Part shown: positions 42,837 to 53,607 of the stretch, piece by piece
Layout: each line of letters opens with the position of its first letter
Numbering within the stretch: position 1 is the first letter of the stretch
NCBI RefSeq assembly: GCF_000247695.1
Contig: NW_004624776.1
Span: 11,985,021-12,049,020, forward strand
From: Heterocephalus glaber
Taxonomy: Eukaryota; Chordata; Mammalia; Rodentia; Bathyergidae
Length of the DNA stretch: 64,000 nt
Direction of reading: 5' to 3'
The notes under the pieces: model-generated
Told to the model about the DNA's origin: nothing
The model's input: the letters and a program-made list of their open reading frames with translations, nothing else
Databases searched by the model: none
Translations under genes and position numbers: made by a program

Positions 42837-43225
42837 CTACTGTTGAGAATTCTGCATGATAAATTTCCTAAGATGAGGATTGTTGGTTCTTGCTTTAAAA
42901 ATCAGATTAAGTAGAGAGTTTTATTTTTATTTTAATGACCTTGGAAGCTGTAGCTCCCTGGGAAGAATGGAAGATGGACCTTCCAGAAGCACTGCAGAAG
43001 CATTTTAGCACTGGAAATCCGGAAGAACTCAGTCCATTCGCAGTCCATCCCTTCTCACAGTCTTTGAACTCAACCTAAGGAGATTTTATTTTTTATTCCT
43101 AGGGATTTATCTTTAAAATAAAAATCAGTAGAAAACTGAAATTCCCTTCAATGTGGTGCATTAAGTATGAACTTTTAAATCTCTTCTTCCTTCCTAAAAC
43201 CTGCAAAGATGACAGTAAGGCAATA
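42837..43225. other. Unique DNA
   Basis: No gene or repeat recognised. Confidence 0.4.
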
Positions 43226-43560
43226 AAATGGTTTTAAATAATTATGATTCCAAGTATGTAGCATTCTAGAAAAGACAGAACCATGGATACAGTAAAAGGT
43301 CAGTGGTTGTCTGGGGCTGGGGGAAGGGAAAATGAATGGGAGGAACAGAACGTAGAGGGTTTTAGGGCAGTGAAAATATTCTGTATGATACGGTAATGAT
43401 AAATACATCATCCTATACAGCACCACGAGTGAGCCCTAAGAGAAAGTGTGGACTCTGGATGATAAAGACTCGGTAGTGCAGGTTCATCGGTTGCTACTTC
43501 CATTAGGGGTATTGATAATACACAGGCTGTACGTGGGAGAGTAGGGAGTGCATGCTGATC
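43226..43560 (+). mobile_element. Old L1M LINE 3' end
   Basis: 'agcattctagaaaagacagaaccatgg', 'gtcagtggttgtctggggctggggg', 'ttttagggcagtgaaaatattctgtatgatacggtaatgataaatacatcatcc', 'agagtgaaccctaa'-like and 'gcaggttcatcggttg' reproduce the L1M 3' UTR. Confidence 0.85.
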
Positions 43561-44164
43561 CTGATGAAAAGACTCCGTGTTCAGAAGGGTGTGTGGCAGG
43601 GCATGCCTCACACAGGACACAGTGAACCTCTCTCTACGGAGCACAGAGGACCGTGCCTGGCACCAAGCTAGCCCCCATGCATGCCTGCTGTTCCACTGCA
43701 CTGGAACATCTTGTCCCTCTCCAGAGGACTTTTCCAGCGTGTCCCTCCTGTGGAGAAATCCTCTGGGGCAGTGCTGGGGTCTGGGGTAGGGGTTATACGC
43801 CTGGATTCCCCACAGTTCTGAGAACTGAGTGAGCATGAAATGGGCAGGGGTCTCATCCATTAGTGGGCTGACACTCATTTTTACTGCACCTCACCCGCTG
43901 CCAGTAGAAGTGGTCGTCCCTGAGATGCCTTGATGTGTCTCAGGCTCTCCACCAGGTAAGCTCAAAGGGAAGAATGAGCTAGAACCTAACTCATTATCTG
44001 GCCTGTTCACCAGCTGCCTGCCAGCCGACAGCCATAGCCTTTCCTGGCTGGCCTGCAGTAGGCCCTAGAGAGGCCCTTCCACTCCCTGCTCTTTGCTGGC
44101 TTCCCAGGCTTTGCAGCAGGAGTCACCTCCTCTTTCTTCATGTGTAAGTAGATAACCATTTACA
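43561..44164. other. Unique DNA with overlapping open frames
   Basis: A minus-strand frame of 156 codons (43,408-43,878) is the longest outside the terminal L1 but begins in unique DNA and ends inside the L1M. A plus frame (43,577-43,789) overlaps it. Neither resembles a protein family; not called as genes. Confidence 0.4.
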
Positions 44165-44480
44165 TACACAGGCAGAATGTCCCTAATACACAGATCTAAA
44201 ATCTGATGTGTTCCAAAGCTTTCTGAGCAGCGGCAGGAAGCCACAGTGGAAAATTCCCCACCTGACCTCAGGGGACACGTCACAGTCAAGATGCAGGCAC
44301 ACTAAAAACATTGTATGAAATTACCTTCATCATACGTGTACAAGGTGTGTATGAGACATAAATGAACTTCATGTTTACATGTGGGTCCTATCCCCAAGAC
44401 GTCTCATTATTTCAAAATCCAGTATCTGAAACACTTCTGGTCCAAAGCATTTCAGATGAGGGATGTTCAGCCCGAATAAA
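44165..44480 (+). repeat. Probable Tigger-type non-autonomous DNA transposon
   Basis: The right end, 'aatccagtatctgaaacacttctggtccaaagcatttcagatgagggatgttcagcc', and the left end, 'cagaatgtccctaatacacagatctaaaatctgatgtg', are imperfect inverted repeats of each other. The middle has 'ggtgtgtatgagacataaatgaacttcatgtttacatgtgggtcc'. Family assignment by memory of the consensus, ends approximate. Confidence 0.55.
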
Positions 44481-45494
44481 ACCTCTACAACCCTACAAAG
44501 GTAGGTATTTAGAGAAGTCTTACCCCAGCCCTCTTCTCCTTCTACCCCAGCCCCTGCCCCTGCCCAGAACAGTGCGGCTGGGCTTTGCTTCTCTGCCCCT
44601 GGTCTCACCCAGCTTCATAGGGAGTGTGAGGTTTTAGACCCCCCACACTCTATTTGTGCCACTGTATTTCATCTTTTGCTCAAATGTTTGTCATCTTCCT
44701 CTCCCATTTTCTCTCCTTGTAAGTTTCTACTTTTAATTTGTTTTCTTTGCTGTCGTTCTAGTGGTTTTGTGAAGAAACACAGGGAAGGTCACCAGGTCAC
44801 TCTCATCCCTTCATTCTCTCTCTCTGAATACCTGATAGACTGTAAAATAGAGCTCACCGAACGCACCAAGTCTGTGTGTACTTTCAGTATCTAAGGAGTA
44901 AACACCCTGTGAAGTGTCAGCTGGGACCAGGAGCATGATTGCTACCACTGAGGCCCCCACAGATCCCCTGTCACTGATGCCTCCGTCCCCCCGGGGTGCG
45001 GAAAACTTCCGTGGAAGGAGCTGTCTAAAGGGAACACGGAGTAAAGAACATACTATCCTTGGTCCGAGTTACTCAAAAATAAAAAAGTTCAAAAATATAT
45101 AATGAATTTCCTGCACATCAAAATTTTGTTTGATTTGTATACCTTTTGTAAGAGTTAAAAGAAATTTGCAAACCAGAAAAAAGTCATTTGGAAAACATAG
45201 GTTCCCCTTTTGCTGTTTAGAAAATATGATCATCATGTGTTTGTGGAGAAGGAAAGGAGAACTTCAAGTTCTGTAAATCTGCACAATTAACCCTATGATA
45301 TGAAGCCCTCTGACTCTGTATTAGGATTATCTCCACATTGATGAGGCACTATGGGCTTACCCTGGGTCACACAGATTGTCGTGCCTGTCACAAACCACGG
45401 TGTTGTTGTTACCTCCTCGGAGATGTCTCACTTCTTGAGTCATTTGAGTTTTCTCTTTTCCTTTCCTCTCATCCTGTCCTTTTTTCCTCCATGG
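44481..45494. other. Unique DNA
   Basis: Pyrimidine-rich at 44,520-44,570. Open frames up to 91 codons show no recognised features. Confidence 0.4.
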
Positions 45495-45650
45495 TCATTA
45501 TTACCAAGTGACCATTGCTGTCCTTTGTGTTGTGTTTATCGTCTCCCCAGTGTAAATTTCATGAAGGTCTTTCCTGCCTTATTTGTCTGATTCCTAGTAC
45601 CCCTAAAGCACCTGACACACAGTAGACATTCAATAAATAGGTTAATCACA
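45495..45650 (+). repeat. L2 LINE 3' end
   Basis: 'agtgtaaatttcatgaaggtctttcctgccttatttgtctgattcctagtacccctaaagcacctgacacacagtagacattcaataaatagg' is the classic L2 3' end. Confidence 0.75.
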
Positions 45651-46499
45651 TTTTTAAAAGGATATTTATTTTTTCAAACAAAGGAATGGATTTAACCCTT
45701 AAGAGATAAATAGCTGAATGGGGCTGGCTAGATAATATGTCTTTTCACTTCATGTCAAGCCAGAGGGTGTGGAAAAATTTGCCTTTGTCGTTAATTTTTT
45801 TCCAAAATCTCTGTGTATCAGAACACAACACAAATGCTTGTAATCAACATATTAACAGGGCATCTAACATTTCCTGTTAGAGCTGGGCCCTTAAAAAGTT
45901 AGTGATTAACTAGTAAATGTAACACTTACCATGAAAATCACACCTTCTCTGAAAATTCAGCATTCTGAATCAGGAAGTTCCAGTCCTTTCCACCTTCTGT
46001 AGACAACTGGTTTTGCAGTTGGTTGCCGAACAGACTTTATCACAGAGCTGGTTCTTAACCTGTTTAGCAGTTATCTCAGCTTGTTAGGGCAGTATTTCCT
46101 GAAGTATGGCACATTGAAAACAATTTTACTTTGAAAAAGAAATACTTCATTTTTGTGTGCTCTGAAAAATGTAAGTGGGAATTGTTATAAGCTGGCCCAA
46201 GGAAGCCTGAGGATGCCACAGTGTAAGTGTCTGTGTTGTAATGCAACACAGAAAGTACTTTAGAGGAACTCAGTTTTTCTAGTAGTACTCAACCTGGAAG
46301 TCATTCACTCACACCCTAGTCCTAACACTTCGCACCAAACTGCAGGGAGGGAGAAGACTCTCCAGACAGCAGTCAGGGACTGCAGAATGGTGTGGGCTGA
46401 CTCAGGAGCGTGGGCCTCCCAGAGCTCTTGCACATGACACGGGAGTCCGTGTAGGGAGAGTGAGGGCCACCAGTCTGTCCCTTTGACAAGGTGCTCAAT
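45651..46499. other. Unique DNA
   Basis: No gene or confident repeat recognised. Confidence 0.4.
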
Positions 46500-46625
46500 G
46501 CCTTTTGCCTCCATTCCCTCATCCCTAACATGGAGATAATATGGTACTTACCTGATAGGGTTGGGGTGAGTATTAAACACATTATTAAACACATGAATGC
46601 CTAGTAAACAAATGCCTAATAAATA
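46500..46625 (+). repeat. MIR-type SINE fragment
   Basis: 'cattccctcatccctaacatggagataatatggtacttacctgatagggttggggtgagtattaaacac' then 'tgcctagtaaacaaatgcctaataaatatgacc'. 'TTATTAAACACA' is locally duplicated. Confidence 0.65.
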
Positions 46626-46635
46626 TGACCTCTTA

Positions 46636-46770
46636 CTGTCTCCCTAGATCAGAAGCTTCCTCTAGGCAAAGATTTTGTCTGTTTTGAGCACTGTAGCACC
46701 TGACATTGGATCAGGCCTGTCTTATGGTAAAGCTCAGAAAAATTCTGTGGTGTGAATGAATGTAAATGTC
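46636..46770 (+). repeat. L2 LINE 3' end fragment
   Basis: 'agaagcttcctctaggcaaagattttgtctgttttgagcactgtagcacctgacattgg' followed by 'ggtgtgaatgaatg' matches the L2 3' terminus. Confidence 0.6.
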
Positions 46771-47511
46771 TACTACCTGATGGATCTGCACAGTAGCAAA
46801 GTAGGAAGAGCAGCATCTATGTAGAAATAATCACGAGGAATTCATAGTTAATGTCTCAGTTTAAGCAATTACAAAGGAAGAATTCTGTCCACGATTGGCG
46901 AATCAACTCAGATATAAAGGACTTAGCGCTCCATTGCTACTGGCATGGAATTTCAAACAGTAGATGATACATGAGAGAATCTGAACCAAAGAGTCAGAAA
47001 GAGAACAACCAAAGACCTTCTTCTTAGTCAATCCTGGATAAAGATCCCAACTTCCCATTGTGAAGGGATTAAATATTAAGGGCAAAGCAAGATTTCAGTT
47101 TCCCAAATATTTGAGGTCACTGGTAAGCCATTGCTACACCTTCTTTCCTGGTCTATGTGTGGTCTCCTTCAGATTCCCCACTGCCCTGCCCCTCACTGCC
47201 AGCTACTTCCTAGTTGTCTTAACATGCAGCTCCTGTGGGAAACTCCACATGCCACCCAGCCAGCGCAGAGAGCAGCAGGAGTGCTGGAAACCACACTTTC
47301 ATTCCTGCCTCCTAGCATGCAGTAGCTGTGACAGCAACAACTTCACACAGTTCACACTGAGTTACTCATTAGTGACTAGAACTGAGTCACCTAACCGGCC
47401 AAACCCTCTACCAGTGGGTTCTTTCATGGCAGGTATCTGCCTTCCAGGCCCAGAAGGACTCAGCATCCTAGCAGGTCTGTGGAAATTTTTTCTTGAAAGT
47501 TATATTTTTCC
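46771..47511. other. Unique DNA with a 152-codon open frame
   Basis: The plus frame at 47,060-47,518 is long for chance in AT-rich DNA, but its 3' end runs into the repeat at 47,512 and no domain, signal peptide or family resemblance is visible. Not called. Confidence 0.35.
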
Positions 47512-47690
47512 ATTATAAAAATATAGTATATAACTGAAACATTTTTAAGTACGGAAATCATCCATGATTCTGTCCCCTTTATGCAATCACTACTAATGTT
47601 TTAGCAAATTTTATGGCAGATTTTCCCCATGTTTCTAGAGTTGCACTAAAATAATTTGATTTTATATGTTGATTTTTTAAAATTTAAAGC
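47512..47690 (+). repeat. Diverged LINE-like repeat fragment
   Basis: 'cattataaaaatatagtatataactgaaac', 'aatcatccatgattctgtccccttt', 'ggcagattttccccatgtttctagagttgcac'. Third copy of the family seen at 12,230 and 17,395. Confidence 0.45.
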
Positions 47691-49807
47691 AAGCATTCTC
47701 AGGGAAGCTAACAGTCAGGGTTTAAAAAGAAAAATTGAAAGCCAACCTTTTTGGCTTCTTGTTTGAGGTTTCTGTCTTTGTGCCTGCTTCCCTGGTGAGT
47801 GGAAGGAGTTAATGTGCCCTTTTTTCTCTTACTATTCCAAGGGTTATGACCTGTGTTTCATGTCAAGCTACAGCGGGTATACAATTGATGGACCCTGTGA
47901 GCTCATGTACCATTAGCCCTCTCCCACTTTATTATGGGAAGCTTATTCTGATGTCCATCCCTGGACAGGGCTGCATGGATCCTAGGGTTTTGCTATAGAC
48001 CTGGTAAAGGGCCCCGAGGTCATTCCAGAGCTGCCACGCAGTCAAGGAGCAGGAAACTCTTCAGCCTCCAGAAGCTTTGGGAGGCAAGAGCAGTGCAAAT
48101 ACTCATCCCCTAATTCCAGCACCAGGATGGTTTGTACCAATCCCTGGGGATTCCATTATGAAATGGCTGTAGAAATAAATGCTCTCTTATCCAGGCTGGG
48201 GATGGGAGTCAGGTGCAGTTTGTTCCTCTAAGAATGGAGACCCACCTGCCCAGTTTCCCACTTCAGCCATTCCATATAAAGGTATCTAACACCTTCAACC
48301 TCTTAGGCAGTCAGTGTTTCCTTTGTATTTGTTCTGACAAGAGGCAAAGGCTGGGGTTCCCAGTCATGAAGTCTCTTTCTGTGCTCAGAAAGCCTCAAAA
48401 GTCCCCTGCAGCCTAGACAGCACATAGAGCAGTTGCTGGCACTGGAAAACCTAAAACCACTTCCTGACTTAGACATCACTTACAGTGGGGCCTGCCATCT
48501 TGGAAACCTTCTTGTCATTTGAGTCTCTGGTCTCTTGATTTAGGAGAAAAGAAAAGCAGGAGACGGAGCCAGCAGTAAAATGCACAATTCTCCCTTGAAG
48601 GGCTGTTGGGAGCAATGCTACGTAATTCTAGGGAAAAATCATTTGAGTAGGCCTAGTTCTCCTGCCTAAAGGCCAGCTATGGCATTCCAGACATAACTGC
48701 ATTTTGGCCTCTGGTCACAACTGAGACCTCAGTGATCCCTGGATGCTGTGATGCTCCAGGACAAGACCACACCAGCGGGAGATGCCAGGGAGGGACCAAA
48801 TCTTCATCTGCACAGTTCCTCATTGTTCTTAGATTTCCACTCCCCTCAGCCTTTTGTTACACCTTGTTTATCCCAATGTAAAGTACTGAACTCTGCATTT
48901 CACTTGTTACATCTGTTTCTCCACGTACTGAATAAAAGGTGCTGCAAGCTGGGGGCTTTCGTCTTTGCCGCCCAGAGCAGCGCTGATCAGACCCAAAGCT
49001 CAGCTTCTTCTCAGTCTCATTTTCCTACCTTTCCTGTAATTGGCCGTGTGCTGCCGTGGCTCACAGGAGACTAGGACTCACTGCAGAGGTTCTGGTAACG
49101 TCCCCTTCCCCTGTTCCCTACAGAAGGGCACCTCAGTGCAGGTACTTCCTGTGCTTTCTTCTGATCCCAAAGAGGTGCTACTACCATGCAGTTCCAAGGA
49201 CCTCACTGACCCTGTCAGGCTCCTGCCTAGCCTGGGTACCTTCTCCCTAGGAGCGTGGCTTCTCCTCTCCAGGTGAGCAGCTGCCCCAGATGGCCACCTA
49301 CCTCTTTGACTCCACCTTTGAGGTGGATGACATCAGTCCACAAGGCATCTGTTTGGGTGTCTGCAGAGAGGCCATGGGTATCCAGTCACCAGAAGGATTC
49401 AAGAGTCCCTGGGGGTTGGCTGAGCCCTGACTCTTGGGGGAGGAACCCCCACAATTTCCTTCATATCACACCTGCCAACCCACTGGCCTACAGCTGCTTC
49501 TGTGGTCTCAGCATCAGCTGTGACAGGATGTCCCCAAGGGTATGGGTGTCTACTTCTGGGGAGCTGCTGGGACAAGGACCCTCACAGGGAGGCAGAGCAG
49601 TGAGTGTCAGAAGCCTGGTGAATCCTTTTGCCAAATGGCTGCTGAGTTCCCTTTGTGGAACAAGGTGAGCCTTGAAGGGACACACTGAGTCACTTGCAAA
49701 AGTGACAGTCGTTACCTTTGCTGTATCTTGTAACCCTAAAATATGGCTGCAAATAAATCCGACTGGGACGAGTTGAGAACCGAAGTGGACGTGTCATTGT
49801 ATCGTAG
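47691..49807. other. Unique, comparatively G+C-rich DNA
   Basis: About 2.1 kb without a recognised repeat, the longest such stretch with moderate G+C. Open frames: 48,748-49,074 (108 codons), 49,040-49,276 and 49,255-49,668 (137 codons), all plus. A short peptide at about 49,290-49,345 (LFDSTFEVDDISPQG) recalls the start of an RNA polymerase subunit, but the resemblance stops there. No gene is called. Confidence 0.35.
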
Positions 49808-49905
49808 TTCCTTCCTTCTTTCTTCCTTCTTCCTCCTCTGCTTCATTTTTCCCTTCCACCTTCTTTCTTCCTTTCTTTCTTTCTTCCTTCCTTCCTTCCT
49901 TTTCT
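49808..49905. repeat. (TTCC)n / (TTTC)n tract
   Basis: About 100 bases of pyrimidine-rich tetranucleotide repeat. It abuts the antisense B4 that follows and is probably its expanded A/AAGG tail. Confidence 0.85.
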
Positions 49906-50077
49906 AATGGGAATTGAACCCAGAGCCTTTGCAGTGAGCTACATCCCCAGCCTTTAAAATTTTTTTTTTTTAATTTTGAAACAAGTTGTTGCTAAGTTTC
50001 CTGGGCTGGGCTTGAACTTTAAATCCTTCTGTCTCAGCTTCCCAGAGTGTTGGGATTACAGACCTGCATTATATTTC
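49906..50077 (-). mobile_element. B4-type SINE, antisense
   Basis: ID-like part 'gggaattgaacccagagcctttgcagtgagctacatccccagcc', then a T-run, then the B1-like part 'gtttcctgggctgggcttgaac', 'cagcttcccagagtgttgggattacag'. The ID part lacks about 20 bases between 'cagagccttt' and 'gagctac'. Confidence 0.75.
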
Positions 50078-50149
50078 TTTTCTTGTACATTAACCAAGCA
50101 GTAGAATTTGCATGTGTGTGAAGAGTGTATTCTAAGTTTTCACCAACAT

Positions 50150-50345
50150 GAACAGAGTGCTGCACACACTCATGCATGACCTCATTTGGCCTCCCAGACG
50201 CCCTGGGCTGAGGGGAGAGGCATAGGATTTTCCCTGCTTTAAAGATGAGAATGTGGAGAGTGGAAAGAATGGGCACAAAGTCATGTAGTTGATTACTAAT
50301 TAAGCCAGGATTCCAGCCCAGGTCTTTTGTTACTTAGGCTGACCG
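50150..50345 (+). repeat. MIR SINE (diverged)
   Basis: 'gctttaaagatgagaatgtggagagtgg', 'gggcacaaagtcatgtagttgattactaattaagccaggattccagcccaggtc' are the MIR 3' half; the 5' half is worn. Confidence 0.65.
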
Positions 50346-50394
50346 CTTGTTGCTCAAGGGCCACCCTAAATTTATACTGGGTTCTTCTAGTGTT

Positions 50395-50825
50395 GTAGGT
50401 GTGATGTGTGATGATTTAGATCTAGAATGACCCTCTAAATTCTCGTGCTCTCAGAGGTGGGGCATTTGGAAAGTGATTGGATCACAGGGGTTCTGTGCTC
50501 ATCAATAGATTCATCCACTAATGAGATCAGCAGCTGAGTGTGCCACTGGCAGGTGGGGCCTGGTTGGAGGAGGAAGGTTGTGGAGGGGGGATGACCTAGA
50601 AGGTTCTCTTTCCCTCCCTGGCTCCTTCCTTCTCTCTCTGCTTCCTAACCACTGTAATGTGAGCAGCTCTCCTCCATCAGACCCTTCCACCATGTCCTTT
50701 CTGCCTTGGAATCAGGTTGACTTGGACCGGGGACTGAAAACACGAGCCCAAATAACCCCTCCTCCTTTAAGTTGTGGGTGTCAAGTATTGTGTCCAGCAG
50801 TAGAAAGGAGACTGAGACAGCATGA
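50395..50825 (+). mobile_element. MaLR-type LTR, sense
   Basis: 'attctcgtgctctcagaggtggggcatttggaaagtgattggatcacagggg', 'aatagattcatccactaatgagatcagcag', 'cttcctaaccactgtaatgtgagcagctc' and 'cgagcccaaataacccctcctcctttaagttg' in sense order. Confidence 0.75.
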
Positions 50826-52224
50826 TACCAAGGAAACTGGGCCCGCTGGTCACTTCTAACCCTCCATGTAAGCTTGGGGAAGGTGCTCAGCCCCTCTGGG
50901 TTCGGACCCGTTTTAGGAAGTATTGAAGTCTGTGGCCTCAAAGCTCCTATTTAGGGTTAACAGTGTGTGATTCTGCACACCCAGGATAGAATGATTTCTA
51001 CAGGCTGAGTTTGAACAGCAGCTCAGATCATTTACCACAGAAAGAGCATCATGGTTGTAGGCTCTGTCCCAGCAATGAGTCATATTTAATCTTCTTATAA
51101 TAACCAAGCAGTCATTTCTACCCTTCTCTGTGGACTGTCCATCATGCTGTCAAGGCTGCTGAAAGACCATGGGGACTTAGACACTCTGAGAGGATGGGTA
51201 GGAGGGCAGTGCTTCCCCAGGGATTATCTGTCAACAAAAGCCACTGTGATTCATTTACCGATAACAGCCAAAGGCCCTCTCTCTACCCGAGGCTCTCTGC
51301 TTTTGCAATTCTGTTGCATTCAACAGATATTACAGATCCCCAGCAGAGAGGAAATACAAGGCCCCCACTGGACACATAGCAGAGAGGCCATACTGAGCAG
51401 GCAGATGGGATTCCTCATCTCCTGAGGGCCTGAGATCTGGCACCAGGTAGGGCCTGAGCTGGTGGGCACCAGCCCTTCTCTACCCCCACCTAGAAATACA
51501 TGGCATTTGCCTTCTAGCCGGAGAAAGCAAATGTATTTCAGCATTTCCTTTTATTGCTTCAGGGAACACATATTCTGGAAAAATGATATTCTAGGGTGGG
51601 CATAGGCAAGTGAATGTATATAATTCCTAAAGTGGCTCACCTGGGGCTATCTGTCCTCAATCAGCTCCTGCCACCTGAGCGGAAAGGCTTGGCCTTCTGA
51701 GTTCAATGAATTCTACTGCCTGTTAGGTTATCCACAGATCGCTGGGCTATCAGGGGAGGGCTAGAGTTTAAAGCATCTTTTATTGGCTGCCAGCCACAGT
51801 TTCACATACTATTGGAATTCAATATTAGCAATGACTTCCTGGAGACAGGAAGTGTCTGAAATTGTCCTGTCTAGAAAAATGAGAGTCGATGGATTTCTTA
51901 ATAAGTATGTAGAGTGAGGAATTCTGTGAATCCATGCTGACTGCGGCTGCACGGTAATTAAATTGAATGTGTTTGTTGTTAGTTTTCCAAAGCCAAGTCA
52001 GACCAATCTATAAACCAAATGTTTTCTCGTGAGGAGAGCTACAAGAGCTAGTGGGAGCCAGCCTATGCTCAGAAGTGAACTTGGTGAATCTCACAAACCC
52101 ATTCACCTTCTCCCAGGAGCTGTTTGATTCATAGTGATTATCTTAGAGGCGAAACTTGAGCTGCTTGCAGAATTTGAATTTGGGTTCTTCAATATTATTG
52201 GAGGACCAAGATGAAAGTGTGGTC
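50826..52224. other. Unique DNA
   Basis: No gene or repeat recognised over about 1.4 kb. Short open frames (61-93 codons) overlap on both strands. Confidence 0.4.
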
Positions 52225-52337
52225 AGGTGTGGAGTGACTATTGTGTACAGGGTCTGGTATACAATGGTCAAGACAGACCCCACCCCTGTTTCCTTAGAAT
52301 TAGCCTAGACAGCATACTAGAGTGTGGTCATTATCAC

Positions 52338-52842
52338 CCTTGTCATTGTTTGGATTTGAAACATTCCCCAAAACTCTTGTGCTAAAGGCTTACTTGCCAG
52401 GTGATGGGCTTTTGGGGAAATGATTGGAACCCAAAGGCTCTAACTTCATCAGGTGGATTTATCCATTGATGAGATCATAATTTTCAGCCCTTATTGGTAG
52501 GTAAAGAAAACAGGAAGCTGTCCATCTCCATCTTCCCTCCAGGAGGCGGCCTAGTTGAGGAGAATGGATCATAGAGACATGACCTGGAGGACTATATCTG
52601 GTCCCTGGCTCCCTCCTCTCTGGCTGTCTTCCTGCTTACTCTGGTGGCCATGAGGTGAGCAGTTTTCCTCCACCACTCTATCTGCCATGATGTTTCTGTA
52701 TCACTCTAGGCCTAAAAGCAATGGACCCGCTGACTGACCATGGACTGAAACCTCTGAAACTGTGAGCCAAATTAAACCTTTCTTCTTTTAAGTTTGTTAT
52801 CCTTATTATTTGGTCACAGTGACAAAAAGCTGAGCAGCACAT
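52338..52842 (+). mobile_element. MaLR-type LTR, sense, near complete
   Basis: 'tgtttggatttgaaacattccccaaaactcttgtgc', 'gatgggcttttggggaaatgattgg', 'ggccatgaggtgagcagttttcctccaccac', 'cctaaaagcaatggacc', 'gaccatggactgaaacctctgaaactgtgagccaaattaaacctttcttc'. An old repeat (52,225-52,335) precedes it. Confidence 0.8.
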
Positions 52843-53084
52843 TAAGGATGCCCTAGGAGGCCCTGAAGACAAAGTTCTCCAAATGAAGAAAGTTAACATG
52901 TAAGAAGATAACTGAGGCTATCTGTAGGCAATTCAAGCAAATGTATTTGTGTTTGAGACAGCACCTGGAAAGGCCCAAACGTAGGAGAGTACAGAAAAGG
53001 AGGAAGCAGTAAGGAGGAAGGAGTATGTCAGGCTGGGTGGACAGTAAGGGAGGAGGTCATTGACACACAGAGGAGCGAGCATTG

Positions 53085-53400
53085 GAAATCTTGAAAGTGA
53101 AATGGAAGAATCTGGACTTTCTTCTAGAGCAGGGTTTCTTGGCTGGGCACAATTGACACCTGGGCCTGGATAATTCTTTGTTGTGGGACAGGGCAGGAAT
53201 CTGTCTTCTATATTATAGGATCTTTGGCAGCATCCCTGGCTTATGCCCACAACATGCCAGTAGCACCTCCCACTCATGATATTCCAAAATGTCCCAAATG
53301 TGGGAAATGACCCTGGGGAATGAAATTTCCCCCTGTTGGGAACCATTATTCCAGGCAGTAGACAGCCACTGAAGACTTTTGAGCAGTGCCTGTGCCATGG
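53085..53400 (+). repeat. Ancient interspersed repeat interrupted by MER5A-like
   Basis: 'gaaagtgaaatggaagaatctggactttcttctag' before and 'aggcagtagacagccactgaagacttttgagcag' after the DNA transposon read as one old repeat ('tttggattttatcct..gggaagccattgaagggttttgagcagg' pattern). Confidence 0.45.
53131..53347 (-). mobile_element. MER5A-like hAT (Charlie) DNA transposon
   Basis: Ends 'cagggtttcttggctgggc' and complement of 'tgttgggaaccattat' are inverted repeats. The interior 'cctggataattctttgttgtgggaca', 'ggcagcatccctggc' and 'cagtagcacctccc' follows MER5A in antisense. Confidence 0.7.
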
Positions 53401-53499
53401 TAGAAAAATCTGCCTTCTGAAACCCTATAACCATGTTCTCTGCCATTGCTCCCTGTCTTCCTCCCTTGTTTGGGTTGAGCTTTGTGTGAGCCTCAAAAG

Positions 53500-53607
53500 T
53501 CACAGGAGAGGGGCAACCTACTTTCCAGTCCCCCTTCTGTCTCTCTTAGACAGAAGCTTTCTTTCTCTCAATAAATTTTTCTACTTAAAAAAAAAAATCA
53601 CAGGAGA
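53500..53607 (+). mobile_element. Short retrocopy of an LTR R-region RNA
   Basis: A 77-base body (53,510-53,586) runs from GGGGCAACC through AATAAA (53,570-53,575) and is followed by 11 A. The 10-base duplication TCACAGGAGA lies at 53,500-53,509 and 53,598-53,607. The body matches the R region of the solo LTR at 29.85-30.37 kb and starts at the same base as the insert at 3.6-3.8 kb. It therefore looks like a complete short, polyadenylated LTR transcript that was reverse transcribed and inserted by L1 machinery. Confidence 0.8.

Noticed and set aside
43408..43878. 156-codon minus-strand open frame
   Set aside because: Part lies in an old L1 3' end, a plus frame overlaps it, and no domain or family resemblance is visible.
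47060..47518. 152-codon plus-strand open frame
   Set aside because: No domain, no supporting start or splice signals, and its end lies in a repeat.
49255..49668. Possible RPB8 (POLR2H) pseudogene
   Set aside because: Only about 15 residues resemble the family start; no further match downstream and low nucleotide similarity. Kept only as a weak observation.
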